Positions 8,474-16,734 are shown, numbered from the stretch's first letter. The stretch: DNA of 55,775 nt from Eubacterium sp. UBA3782 (GCA_002368795.1 DFFG01000099.1:1-55775), one strand, 5' to 3'. The notes: generated by a model from the letters alone, not told the origin. Made by a program: numbers and translations.

Positions 8474-8483
8474 CTGCTATAAT
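8454..8483 (+). promoter_or_regulatory. putative sigma-A promoter for DUF1810 gene
   Basis: TTGTGC, an 18-base spacer and TATAAT preceded by TGC (extended -10). The right arm of the inverted repeat covers the end of the -35 and most of the spacer. Confidence 0.55.
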
Positions 8484-8552
8484 ATCAGTTCGGTACACAA
8501 AGAGAGCCCTTCTGGGGACAGTTTTTTTCAGGAAAGGAAAGGATTTTTTCGC

Positions 8553-9074
8553 ATGGACCAATCGGACACGGCAAACCCCGCCACGTCTTATGATTTAGAC
8601 AGATTCCGCAGCGCACAGGAGAAGGATCTTGCCACGGCAATCGCCGAGATAAAGGCAGGACACAAGGAAAGCCACTGGATCTGGTTTATTTTTCCACAGC
8701 TGCGCGGCATCGGGCACAGCAGCATGTCACGCTATTACGCGATCGAGGATCTGGAGGAGGCAGTAGCCTATCTGGAGGATCCGTATCTTTGCGGCAACCT
8801 GATCGCAGTCAGCCAGGCACTTCTGGATCAGGAGCAAAACGATGCCTCCGAGATCTTTGGATGGCCGGACGACCTGAAGGTCAAGTCATGCATGACATTG
8901 TTTGAACAGGCGGCAGAGGAGCTCTCCCGGGATGCAGGCAGACCTGCGCAGGCCCCCGCGCCTGATTTCGGGGTATTCCGGCGTGTGCTGGAGCGCTTCT
9001 ATGAAGGAAGTGCGGACACCATCACACTGGAGCTTCTGGAGGAGCTGGCGGAGGAAAAACGCAGTCTTGCATAA
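8553..9074 (+). CDS. DUF1810 family protein
   Basis: The 173-residue cytoplasmic protein matches the conserved DUF1810 pattern: 'YDLDRFRSAQ', 'IKAGHKESHWIWFIFPQ', 'GHSSMSRYYAI' and 'IFGWPDDLKVKSCMTLF'. The family sometimes carries the misleading name 'calpastatin'; its biochemical role is not established to my knowledge. The start at 8553 is preferred over an upstream in-frame codon at 8454 because homologs begin near here and a GGAAAGG site precedes it; the upstream frame would also include the promoter. It appears to form its own transcription unit. Confidence 0.8.
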   Translation: MDQSDTANPATSYDLDRFRSAQEKDLATAIAEIKAGHKESHWIWFIFPQLRGIGHSSMSRYYAIEDLEEAVAYLEDPYLCGNLIAVSQALLDQEQNDASEIFGWPDDLKVKSCMTLFEQAAEELSRDAGRPAQAPAPDFGVFRRVLERFYEGSADTITLELLEELAEEKRSLA

Positions 9075-9182
9075 AGCGCGGGCAGCGTACCGCCCAAAAG
9101 AGCGCGGAAGCGTTCCTGCATGTGTTCAGGAGCTGTGCGGCCAAGCCGCAGGTCCCATAAAAAATGATCCGGAACATATCTG

Positions 9183-9213
9183 CACCGCCTTGCCGGCCTT
9201 CGGCAGGGCGGTG
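9183..9213 (+). terminator. hairpin between DUF1810 gene and tex
   Basis: A 13-position stem (CACCGCCTTGCCG with CGGCAGGGCGGTG, one T-G pair) around GCCTT. It is followed by GCTATTTAC, a weak U-tract, so termination is possible but not certain. It sits 26 nt before the tex start. Confidence 0.45.
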
Positions 9214-9239
9214 GCTATTTACAAGGAGTATTACGACAT

Positions 9240-11378
9240 ATGGATATTGCAAAAATACTGGCACAGGAGCTGGAGATCCAGACCTGGCAGACAGAGGCGG
9301 TGATCGCCCTGATCGACGAGGGGAACACGATCCCCTTTATCGCAAGATACCGCAAGGAGAAGCATGGTTCCCTCAACGATGAGCAGCTGCGGAATCTGAG
9401 CGAGCGTCTGGCGTACCTTCGCGGACTGGAGGAGAGAAAAGCCCAGGTCAGTGCCTCCATCGAGGAGCAGGGAAAAATGACGCCGGAGCTGGCAAAGGCG
9501 ATCGGGGAGGCCATGACGCTGGTCGCTCTGGAGGACATCTACCGTCCCTACAAGCAGAAGCGCCGGACCAGAGCGATGGTGGCCAGAGAGAAGGGGCTGG
9601 AACCCCTGGCGGATTTCATCCTGGCTCAGGAGGCTGACCATCCGGTAGAGGAAGAAGCCGAAAAGTATGTTTCCGAGGAGGGGGCTGCCACGGTCCGCGA
9701 GGCCATGGACGGCGCCCGGGATATCATTGCCGAGATCATTTCGGACAATGCGGATTTCCGAAAGGGAATCCGGAACAATGCCCGCAACGAGGGCAGGATC
9801 GTTTCAACGGCAAAGGATCCGGACGTAAAATCCGTCTACGAGATGTACTATGATTTCTCGGAGAAGGTATCGAAGATGAGCGGACACCGGGTCCTGGCCG
9901 TCAACCGCGGCGAGAAGGAAAAGATCCTGAACGTCAGGCTGGAGGTGGATACCGAGAAGGTCTGCCGCTATCTGGCGCATTTCATGATCAAGAAAAACAA
10001 TCCCTACACGACGCCCGTTATCCTGGCCGCGATCGAGGACAGCTATAAGCGTCTGATCGCCCCGGCGATCGAGAGGGAGATCCGCAATGAGCTGACCGAA
10101 GCTGCCGAGGAAGGTGCGATCAAGGTCTTTGGAAAGAACCTGACACAGCTCCTCATGGCGCCACCCATTGCCGGTCAGGTCGTCCTTGGATGGGATCCGG
10201 CCTTCCGGACGGGCTGCAAGCTGGCCGTCGTGGACGAGACAGGAAAGGTGCTGGATACCCGGGTCATCTATCCGACCGCACCGACAAACCCGGCGAAGAT
10301 CGCCGAGGCAAAGCGTACACTGAAGGCGCTGATCAGCAAGTATCATGTGACACTGATCTCCTGCGGAAACGGCACGGCCTCCAGAGAATCCGAGCAGATC
10401 ATCGTGGAGCTGCTGAAGGAGATCCCGGAAAAGGTGCAGTATGTCATCACCAACGAGGCGGGAGCTTCGGTCTACTCCGCCAGCCGTCTGGCCACGGAGG
10501 AGTTCCCGAATTTTGATGTGGGACAGAGGAGCGCAGCATCCATCGCCCGCCGTGTACAGGATCCGCTGGCTGAGCTGGTCAAGATCGATCCGAAATCGAT
10601 CGGTGTCGGACAGTACCAGCATGACATGGATCAGAAAAAGCTGGGCGAGGCACTGACCGGTGTGGTAGAGGACTGTGTCAACCATGTTGGCGTCGATCTG
10701 AACACGGCATCTGCCCCGCTGATGGAATACATCTCCGGTATCTCCAAAACGCTGGCAAAAAACATTGTCAGCTACCGTGAGACCAACGGCAGGTTCAACA
10801 GAAGGAAGGACCTTTTGAAGGTGCCAAAGCTTGGCCCGAAGGCCTTCGAGCAGTGCGCCGGTTTTATGCGTATTCCGGGCGGCGCGGAGCCGCTGGACAA
10901 CACAGCCGTTCATCCCGAGAGCTACGGAGCAGCCGAGGCGCTACTTGCCGAGCTGGGGCTGGACAAGGCACAGCTCGCCTCCGGCGAACGGAAGATCCGG
11001 ATCAGCAATTATCCGGCGATGGCGGAAAAGCTGGGCATCGGTGAGCCCACACTGCGGGATATCGTGGCAGAGTTACAGCGTCCCGGCAGAGATCCCAGAG
11101 AGGATATGCCAAAGCCTGTACTGCGCAGCGACGTGCTGGACATGAAGGACCTGAAGGTCGGCATGATCCTGAAGGGAACCGTACGGAACGTCATCGATTT
11201 CGGTGCCTTTGTGGATATCGGTGTTCACCAGGACGGACTGGTCCACATCTCCCGGATGACAAACAAAAAGTTCATCAAACACCCGCTGGAAGTGGTCAGC
11301 GTAGGTGATGTGGTAGAGGTGAAGGTGGTCAGCGTGGATCTGGAAAAGAAACGGATCGGACTGTCCATGATCCTGTAA
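9240..11378 (+). CDS. tex: Tex-family RNA-binding transcription accessory protein
   Basis: The 712-residue protein is full length for Tex. In order: the N-terminal helical domain ('QTWQTEAVIALIDEGNTIPFIARYRKE' region, typical family start), the YqgF/RNase H-like domain ('GWDPAFRTGCKLAVVD', about 315-450), the helix-hairpin-helix pair ('LNTASAPLMEYISGI', about 490-560), and a C-terminal S1 RNA-binding domain (about 636-705, 'GTVRNVIDFGAFVDIGVHQDGLVHIS'). Tex binds RNA and acts in transcription accessory functions in other bacteria. The ATG at 9240 has an AAGGAG site ten bases upstream. Confidence 0.97.
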   Translation: MDIAKILAQELEIQTWQTEAVIALIDEGNTIPFIARYRKEKHGSLNDEQLRNLSERLAYLRGLEERKAQVSASIEEQGKMTPELAKAIGEAMTLVALEDIYRPYKQKRRTRAMVAREKGLEPLADFILAQEADHPVEEEAEKYVSEEGAATVREAMDGARDIIAEIISDNADFRKGIRNNARNEGRIVSTAKDPDVKSVYEMYYDFSEKVSKMSGHRVLAVNRGEKEKILNVRLEVDTEKVCRYLAHFMIKKNNPYTTPVILAAIEDSYKRLIAPAIEREIRNELTEAAEEGAIKVFGKNLTQLLMAPPIAGQVVLGWDPAFRTGCKLAVVDETGKVLDTRVIYPTAPTNPAKIAEAKRTLKALISKYHVTLISCGNGTASRESEQIIVELLKEIPEKVQYVITNEAGASVYSASRLATEEFPNFDVGQRSAASIARRVQDPLAELVKIDPKSIGVGQYQHDMDQKKLGEALTGVVEDCVNHVGVDLNTASAPLMEYISGISKTLAKNIVSYRETNGRFNRRKDLLKVPKLGPKAFEQCAGFMRIPGGAEPLDNTAVHPESYGAAEALLAELGLDKAQLASGERKIRISNYPAMAEKLGIGEPTLRDIVAELQRPGRDPREDMPKPVLRSDVLDMKDLKVGMILKGTVRNVIDFGAFVDIGVHQDGLVHISRMTNKKFIKHPLEVVSVGDVVEVKVVSVDLEKKRIGLSMIL

Positions 11379-11383
11379 GTGTT

Positions 11384-11459
11384 CATGAAATTGGGCAGCC
11401 AGGGAGCTGTTGCATAGACGCTCTTCGCGCAGTTCGTTTTCACACAAAACAATTTCATG
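11384..11459. repeat. hairpin after tex, possible degenerate relative of the 170-nt element
   Basis: Arms CATGAAATTG (11384-11393) and CAATTTCATG (11450-11459) are perfect. The enclosed 'ACGCTCTTCGCGCAG' resembles the core of the 170-nt elements, which reads ACGCTC..TCCTCGCGCAG. Confidence 0.5.
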
Positions 11460-11496
11460 CAGCCTTCCGACCTGGCAGAGACCTTGGCTGCATCGG

Positions 11497-11553
11497 AAAG
11501 CCCCTGTCCGTGCGGAATGCTCCGGCATTCCTGCACAGATGGGGGCTTTTGCT
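11497..11553 (+). terminator. intrinsic terminator downstream of tex
   Basis: AAAGCCCC pairs with GGGGCTTT at the base, an inner CGGAATGC/GGCATTCC hairpin caps it, and a T4 tract follows. Confidence 0.85.
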
Positions 11554-11820
11554 TTCAGTAAATAGTGAGGGTGACATCAAGGTTTGGCATTTCTGCACAG
11601 ACTGGAGTTTTACAGCTGCTCCAAAGAGTGTGCAAAAACAGCCTAAGATTTCACGAATGTCGGTGCTGCTGGTTTTTCTTTGACGAAATTCACAATTTCG
11701 AAAACAGTATAACAGAATGGTTACGTTGTTGTGCGATGTGAGAAGATGTTACAACTAATAGAACAATAGATAAATATTCAGACATTTTAAAAATAAATTT
11801 AAAAATATCTGAAAAAAGGC

Positions 11821-11849
11821 TTGACAAAACCCTATCCCTCATGTACTAT
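11821..11849 (+). promoter_or_regulatory. strong sigma-A-type promoter of an orphan unit
   Basis: TTGACA, a 17-base spacer and TACTAT. The 60 bases upstream are very A+T-rich and include an inverted repeat (TCAGA..ATTTT / AAAAT..TCTGA), which could act as an UP element or operator. Confidence 0.7.
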
Positions 11850-11927
11850 AAGATCAAGGATTGACCCACCTTCATACTAGGGGTTTCGAGTAGACAAGAA
11901 GGAATAAAACGAAAGAGAGGTTATACA

Positions 11928-11954
11928 GTGAAACTTTTAAATTATCATAAATAG
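11928..11954 (+). CDS. candidate leader peptide MKLLNYHK
   Basis: A GTG start with AGAGAGG seven bases upstream opens an eight-residue peptide. Its TAG stop lies inside the first bases of the following terminator stem, the arrangement seen in translated attenuator leaders. No plus-strand gene follows before the terminator, so the target is unknown. It could also be chance within a non-coding RNA. Confidence 0.35.
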   Translation: MKLLNYHK

Positions 11955-11992
11955 GCTGCCTGGAAGTGGTTACCAGGCAGCCTTATTTTTTT
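11953..11992 (+). terminator. strong intrinsic terminator
   Basis: A perfect 11-bp stem (AGGCTGCCTGG/CCAGGCAGCCT), a nine-base loop, then TATTTTTTT. It is oriented for the plus strand; on the minus strand it could weakly end aroF. Confidence 0.95.
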
Positions 11993-12031
11993 GCGCTTTT
12001 GTCATGTAACCCCGTTTGGGGGATGGGTTTT

Positions 12032-13066
12032 TTACAGCAGATCGGCCAGTTCCAGGACCAGGGTCTCGGTCTTGGCCCAGCCAAGGCAGGGATCCGTGAT
12101 CGATTTGCCGTAGACACCGCCGCCGATCTTCTGGGCGCCGTCTTCCAGGTAGCTTTCGATCATCAGGCCTTTGACCAGACCCCGGATATCGGAAGAGACG
12201 TGGCAGCTGTGGATGACATCCTTGGCGATGCGGATCTGCTCCAGATATTGCTTGTCGGAATTGGCGTGGTTGGTATCGACGATGACGGCCGGATTTTGCA
12301 GATCTCTTTCCGCGTAGGCTTCATGGAGATGCCGCAGATCTTCGTAATGGTAGTTTGGCATGCTGCGTCCGAATTTATCGACATATCCGCGCAGGATGGC
12401 ATGTGCCATGGGGTTGCCGGTGGTCTGGACCTCCCAGCCCCTGTACAGGAAGCGCTGGGGACTCTGGGCAGCGATGATCGAATTCATCATAACAGCGATG
12501 TCGCCTCCGGTGGGGTTTTTCATGCCGGCCGGAATGCCGATGCCGCTGGCTACCAGGCGGTGCAGCTGGTCCTCCACCGAGCGGGCGCCGACCGCTACGT
12601 AGGCGAGGAGATCTGACAGATAGCGGTGATTCTCCGGGTAAAGCATTTCCTCTGCACAGGTAAAGCCGGTCTCCCGGATGATCCGGGTGTGCATCTCGCG
12701 GATCATGATGATTCCGTTCAGCAGATCCTCTGCCTTTTCCGGATCGGGCTGATGCAGCATTCCTTTGTAGCCGCGGCCCAGCGTCCGGGGCTTGTTGGTG
12801 TATACCCGGGGAATGATAAAGATCTTGTCCTTTACCTTTTCCTGGACCGGCATCATGCGGTGCATGTATTCCAGGACCGCGTCCTCATTGTCGGCGGAGC
12901 AAGGGCCGATGATCAGCAGGAGCCGGTCATCCTTCCCGGTAAATATATCCTCGATCTGCCGGTCACGGTCTTCCTTGATGGCCATGATCTCCGGGCTGAT
13001 CGGAAACTCTTCCTTCAGTTCCTGCGGTGTAGGAAGCTTTCGGATAAATGTCATCTGCATTTCCAT
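12032..13066 (-). CDS. aroF: 3-deoxy-7-phosphoheptulonate synthase (DAHP synthase, AroF/G/H type)
   Basis: The 344-residue enzyme condenses phosphoenolpyruvate and erythrose 4-phosphate, the entry step of the shikimate pathway. Family motifs seen: 'LLLIIGPCSADN', 'FIIPRVYTNKPRT.GRGYKGM', 'VGARSVEDQLHR', 'GIPAGMKNPTGGDI', 'VDTNHANSDK' and 'GLMIESYLEDGAQ'. The N-terminal segment is that of the class Ia (AroFGH) enzymes, which are usually inhibited by one aromatic amino acid; which one cannot be decided here. The ATG at 13066 is preceded by GAGGAG. The gene stands alone, with its own promoter and a terminator-like hairpin in a short leader. Confidence 0.96.
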   Translation of the reverse strand: MEMQMTFIRKLPTPQELKEEFPISPEIMAIKEDRDRQIEDIFTGKDDRLLLIIGPCSADNEDAVLEYMHRMMPVQEKVKDKIFIIPRVYTNKPRTLGRGYKGMLHQPDPEKAEDLLNGIIMIREMHTRIIRETGFTCAEEMLYPENHRYLSDLLAYVAVGARSVEDQLHRLVASGIGIPAGMKNPTGGDIAVMMNSIIAAQSPQRFLYRGWEVQTTGNPMAHAILRGYVDKFGRSMPNYHYEDLRHLHEAYAERDLQNPAVIVDTNHANSDKQYLEQIRIAKDVIHSCHVSSDIRGLVKGLMIESYLEDGAQKIGGGVYGKSITDPCLGWAKTETLVLELADLL

Positions 13067-13084
13067 TATGTGAATTCTCCTCTG

Positions 13085-13119
13085 AAAAACCGCTTTACTG
13101 CATTAAATTGCAAAAGCGG
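13085..13119 (-). promoter_or_regulatory. terminator-like hairpin in the aroF leader
   Basis: On the minus strand CCGCTTT pairs with AAAGCGG, with an inner TGCA/TGCA, and is followed at once by TTTTT and then by the aroF Shine-Dalgarno. It therefore looks like an attenuator in the roughly 60-nt leader. No T-box sequence is present. Confidence 0.55.
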
Positions 13120-13134
13120 CTGGATGTGTTTCCT

Positions 13135-13163
13135 ATGATAGCACAATCCGTGCCCTGCGTCAA
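13135..13163 (-). promoter_or_regulatory. putative aroF promoter
   Basis: Read on the minus strand: TTGACG (13158-13163), a 17-base spacer, and TATCAT (13135-13140). The start point would be near 13128. Confidence 0.65.
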
Positions 13164-13320
13164 AACAGGAATAACCGATGGGCTGTATAAATAGGCTCCT
13201 GCGGAAGAATCCGCAATCGACTTTTCGGCGGCTGTATTATAAGATGGAAGGAAAGGTGGATATGCAGCACACCGGAGCAGGATAAGTAAGATGCATATTA
13301 CATCGGAGCGACAGCGGAGA

Positions 13321-13390
13321 CGCAGACGCGCACAGTGGGAGGTGCTTACGCACCGTGCGCGTCGCGGCAAGAACGCCGAGGCGTTCTTGA
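13321..13390. repeat. 70-bp two-hairpin repeat, copy 2
   Basis: Identical to 2801-2870. It lies in the 377-base gap between aroF and the FAH-family gene, 53 bp before the latter's start. Apart from the aroF promoter and leader hairpin, this gap shows nothing else I can support. Confidence 0.9.
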
Positions 13391-13443
13391 AGAAAGATGC
13401 ATGTGCATCACACCGAAGCAGTACGAGAAAGGAAATAGTGGAA

Positions 13444-14289
13444 ATGCGTTTTTATACAATATTGGCGGATGGCCAGGAGAGGGTGGCTGTCAGTGAGGAT
13501 GGAAAGAACCTGTATATTCTGGAGCAGGTAAAGGATATGAGTGCGCTGATAAAGAGCGGTTCTCTGCCTGTCATTCCTGCCGGGCAGACACCCATTGACA
13601 TTACCGAGGCAAAGATCCTGGCGCCGATCCCGCGGCCGATGCAGGATGTCATCTGCCTGGGGATCAACTACGCTGCACACGCCGATGAGGCTGCCAGATT
13701 TTCGGCAGAGGCCTTCGGCGGCGAACGGCCCTATCCCATTTTCTTTTCCAAGCGGGTAAGCCTTGCCCCGGGACCGGACGATCCGATCCCGGCCTATGAA
13801 GGGCTGGTCGACGGCCTGGACTATGAGTGTGAGCTGGGTGTGATCATCGGAAAGGACGCAAAAAATGTAAAGGCAGAGGATGCTGCCGCCTACATTTTCG
13901 GCTATACCATCATCAACGATGTCAGCGCAAGAAATCTGCAGACAAGGCACAGGCAGTGGTACTTTGGGAAGAGCCTGGACGGCTTTACTCCCATGGGTCC
14001 CTGTATCGTGAGCGCGGACAGCTTCGCCTTCCCGCCAGCACTGCCGATCTGGTGCCGGGTCAACGGCGAGATGCGGCAGAACTCGGTGACCGACTGCCTG
14101 ATGACGGGTATCGGGACCATCATCGAGACGCTCAGCGAAGGCATGACCCTGCAGGCCGGAACGATCATCGCCACGGGCACGCCGGCCGGCGTCGGCATGG
14201 GCATGGATCCGCCGGCATTCCTGAAGAAGGGCGATATCGTAGAATGCGGAATCGACGGGATCGGAACGCTGAAAAATCCGGTTGCGTGA
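13444..14289 (+). CDS. fumarylacetoacetate hydrolase family protein
   Basis: The 281-residue protein has the FAH fold used by enzymes that cleave or decarboxylate beta-diketo or acylpyruvate acids. Visible are 'CLGINYAAHADEA', the metal-binding 'YECELGVIIGKDA' (acidic ligands), 'GYTIINDVSARN', 'KSLDGFTPMGPCIV', and the C-terminal 'GTPAGVGMG..PAFLKKGD'. An N-terminal extension of about 65 residues resembles the YcgM/catabolic hydrolase type. The start at 13444 is chosen from homology; the upstream frame runs through the 70-bp repeat and is not coding. The true substrate (oxaloacetate, acylpyruvate or a 2-oxo-hept-ene-dioate) cannot be decided. Confidence 0.9.
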   Translation: MRFYTILADGQERVAVSEDGKNLYILEQVKDMSALIKSGSLPVIPAGQTPIDITEAKILAPIPRPMQDVICLGINYAAHADEAARFSAEAFGGERPYPIFFSKRVSLAPGPDDPIPAYEGLVDGLDYECELGVIIGKDAKNVKAEDAAAYIFGYTIINDVSARNLQTRHRQWYFGKSLDGFTPMGPCIVSADSFAFPPALPIWCRVNGEMRQNSVTDCLMTGIGTIIETLSEGMTLQAGTIIATGTPAGVGMGMDPPAFLKKGDIVECGIDGIGTLKNPVA

Positions 14290-14562
14290 GGAGTACTTTG
14301 AGGACCGCATCTGGGGAGCTCTTACATGTTGGGTGGCAGAAACAGGATGTGCCCCGCTTACCTGCCAAGGGTTGTAAGGTACTGGCAAGGCAGCGTGGAA
14401 AGGAACAGATCCTGTGACGGACCTGTATTGTAAAAACGGGCCTGGCGGCGGTTTTCTGCCATCGGGCAAATGACGAAATTGCGTGGCAGTTCGTGTCCTG
14501 CTGTGCTATAGTTGGAATATATCGAAACCATTGATAATGTATGCTTTATTTGGGGGCAGGCA

Positions 14563-16236
14563 ATGATAAAAGACGGAAAGATCTGGGCAGGCAATACTCA
14601 GAACAGTGAAAATGTTTTTATTCTTCCGAAGATGGCAAACCGGCATGGCCTGATCGCCGGTGCGACGGGTACAGGTAAAACAATTACGGTGAAGGTCCTG
14701 GCTGAGTCCTTTAGTGATATGGGCGTTCCGGTTTTCCTGGCAGATGTCAAGGGAGATCTTGCAGGTACGTTTGCGCCGGGAATAGACAGCGAGGACATGC
14801 AGAAGCGTATCGAACGCTTTGGCCTTGCCGAGGCCGGCTTTACTTACACCGGGTATCCCGTCACGATCTGGGATTTGTTTGGTACCAGCGGCATCCAGCT
14901 TCGGACCACCATCTCCGAGATGGGTCCCCTTCTTCTGGCCCGGATCATGGGCCTGAATGAGCTGCAGACCGATATCCTGACGATCACCTTCAAGATTGCC
15001 GACGATCAGGGACTGCTCCTTGTCGACACAAAAGACCTGAAGGCCATGCTCAACTATGTGGAGGAGAACCGGAAGGAATTTGAGAGCGATTACGGCAGGA
15101 TCAGCAGCACCTCCGTCGCGGCGATCGTCCGTTCTGTGGTCGCTTTGGAGATGGCAGGCGGCGATGTCTTTTTTGGCGAGCATGCGCTGAATATCCATGA
15201 CTGGTTCACCATGGGGCCGGATGGCAGAGGAATGATCAATATCCTCGATTCCGGCAGCCTGATCAACAATCCGAAGCTGTACTCGACCTTCCTTCTCTGG
15301 CTGATGTCGGAAATGTTCGAGACACTTCCGGAGGTGGGAGATCCGGAAAAACCCAAAATGGTCTTTTTCTTTGACGAAGCCCATCTGCTTTTCAAGGATG
15401 CCTCCAAAGAGCTCCTTGCAAAAATCGAGCAGGTCGTAAAGCTGATCCGTTCCAAGGGTGTCGGCATCTATTTCTGCACGCAGAATCCCCGGGATATTCC
15501 GGACGATGTGCTTGCCCAGCTGGGCAACAAGGTGGAGCACGCACTCCGCGCCTATACACCAAAGGATCAGAAGGCGGTCCGGGCAGCGGCAGATTCCTTC
15601 CGCGTTAATCCGGAATTTGATACCTACAAGACCATTCTGGAGCTGGGAACCGGCCAGGCCGTCGTCTCCTTCCTGGATGAGAAGGGCATTCCGGGCATCG
15701 CTCAGCGGGTAAATATCCTTCCGCCCAGAAGCCGTATGGGTACCATCACCGAGGAGGAGCGCAGAAGCTGCATAACCGGCAGCTGGCTGTATGGAAAGTA
15801 CGCGGAAACCTATGATCCGGATTCTGCATATGAGTTTCTGGAGCGCCGGGGCCTGTCGATCCAGGCGGCCAACGAGGCAGCTCTTCGGGCAGAGGAGCAG
15901 GAGAGGCAGCAGCTGGAGATGCAGAAGGCCTACGAAAAAGAGTACAAGCAGAAGCTTGCCGAGCTCGAGAGACAGGCTGCCGCCGAGCAGAAGGCCCGGG
16001 AGCGGGAGCTGAAGGAGATGCAGAAGGCAGCGGAAAAGGCCCAGAGAGAGGCACAGAAGCAGGCCGAGCGCGAGGCGAAGGAGCGGGAGCGTCTGCTCAA
16101 ATCCATCGGAGGCACCCTTGGACGCGAGGTAGGACGGAAGGCCGGCAGCGGCCTTGGCACCGTCGGCAAGAGAATCGGCAGCAGCCTGGGCAACACCCTT
16201 GGGCGCGGGATCATTGGCACGCTGTTTAAGTATTAA
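14563..16236 (+). CDS. HerA-like ATPase of the DUF853/YjgR family
   Basis: The 557-residue protein is a RecA-fold motor of the HerA/FtsK superfamily. Walker A is GATGTGKT (about 31-38), Walker B is 'MVFFFDEAHLLF', and 'YFCTQNPRDIPDDVLAQLGNKVEHALRAYTP' marks the YjgR family. The C-terminus has a charged coiled coil (about 425-515) followed by a Gly-rich tail ('GREVGRKAGSGLG'). HerA proteins elsewhere pair with the NurA nuclease in end resection; no NurA is nearby, and YjgR itself is uncharacterised. The ATG at 14563 follows GGGGGCAGG; an in-frame ATG at 14512 lacks a ribosome site. Confidence 0.88.
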   Translation: MIKDGKIWAGNTQNSENVFILPKMANRHGLIAGATGTGKTITVKVLAESFSDMGVPVFLADVKGDLAGTFAPGIDSEDMQKRIERFGLAEAGFTYTGYPVTIWDLFGTSGIQLRTTISEMGPLLLARIMGLNELQTDILTITFKIADDQGLLLVDTKDLKAMLNYVEENRKEFESDYGRISSTSVAAIVRSVVALEMAGGDVFFGEHALNIHDWFTMGPDGRGMINILDSGSLINNPKLYSTFLLWLMSEMFETLPEVGDPEKPKMVFFFDEAHLLFKDASKELLAKIEQVVKLIRSKGVGIYFCTQNPRDIPDDVLAQLGNKVEHALRAYTPKDQKAVRAAADSFRVNPEFDTYKTILELGTGQAVVSFLDEKGIPGIAQRVNILPPRSRMGTITEEERRSCITGSWLYGKYAETYDPDSAYEFLERRGLSIQAANEAALRAEEQERQQLEMQKAYEKEYKQKLAELERQAAAEQKARERELKEMQKAAEKAQREAQKQAEREAKERERLLKSIGGTLGREVGRKAGSGLGTVGKRIGSSLGNTLGRGIIGTLFKY

Positions 16237-16307
16237 GAAGCGGCGGACAAATCTTCATATGCCGCGTTATGGTATATGCCCGCAGGCTGCGGGTATGTGC
16301 AAAAAAC

Positions 16308-16336
16308 TTGCAAACATAAGTTATACGATGTATACT
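16308..16336 (+). promoter_or_regulatory. putative promoter of a small RNA
   Basis: TTGCAA, a 17-base spacer and TATACT. AAAAAAC and GTTTTTT flank the promoter as an inverted repeat. Confidence 0.65.
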
Positions 16337-16342
16337 TGTTTT

Positions 16343-16494
16343 TTGGTAAGGTCTGACGCTCTTGGCATATAGGAATGTGTTAGACGGATACTGCAGTTTT
16401 TTGAATCAGGCAGGAATCAGGACGGACAGCTTTGTTTTACTCGCAGATTCCTGTTACAGGGGCAGGCCGGTTCCCACGGCCGGTCTGCCTTTTC
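16343..16494 (+). ncRNA. candidate structured small RNA
   Basis: About 150 nt lie between a promoter and a strong terminator with no convincing reading frame. Internal pairing is seen: GTCTGAC with GTTAGAC (around 16351-16390), and CAGGAATC with GATTCCTG (around 16410-16454), before the terminal hairpin. I do not recognise a known family; 6S RNA does not fit because the 3' end is a closed terminator hairpin. Confidence 0.4.
16459..16494 (+). terminator. intrinsic terminator
   Basis: GGCAGGCCGG pairs with CCGGTCTGCC, followed by TTTTCGT. Confidence 0.85.
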
Positions 16495-16551
16495 GTAACG
16501 AGAGATCCGGTTCTGAATTCAGACATATACAGATCCAAAACAGGGGCTTTC

Positions 16552-16731
16552 ATGAGCAGTACACTTTCAGCAGTTTTCAACAGATACACTGGGGTCTCAC
16601 TTTTCTCTCAGAATTGTGCAGACTCTCTGTACGTGTGCGGAAAGTCCCGGATCGCGGAGCATATCAGCTCCAGGGTCAGCAGACAGGCGCAGAATATGGG
16701 CGCTTGCGGCATTTGCCGCATCATAGGATAA
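16552..16731 (+). CDS. possible 59-residue Cys-containing small protein
   Basis: The ATG at 16552 has AGGGG five bases upstream, and the frame ends at a TAA four bases before a terminator. The peptide has four Cys (a 'NCADSLYVC' pair and a C-terminal 'CGIC'), which could bind a metal. No homolog is recognised. The same DNA contains strong hairpins (GGAGC/GCTCC, TGCGGCA/TGCCGCA), so it may instead be a structured RNA. Confidence 0.3.
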   Translation: MSSTLSAVFNRYTGVSLFSQNCADSLYVCGKSRIAEHISSRVSRQAQNMGACGICRIIG

Positions 16732-16734
16732 GAG

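Larger units (their letters stand above)
11379..12031. other. 653-bp intergenic region with terminators and an orphan transcription unit
   Basis: The region lies between tex and the convergent aroF. It holds a hairpin (11384-11459), a terminator (11497-11553), a palindrome CGAAATT-CAC-AATTTCG (11694-11710), an AT-rich inverted repeat (about 11778-11812), and then a complete small unit with promoter, nine-codon frame and terminator (11821-11992). No larger gene is visible. Confidence 0.7.

Noticed and set aside
13067..13440. T-box leader for aroF
   Set aside because: No T-box consensus, and the leader from the likely promoter is only about 60 nt.
16343..16494. 6S RNA
   Set aside because: The ends do not pair to form the long closed rod; the 3' end is a separate terminator hairpin.
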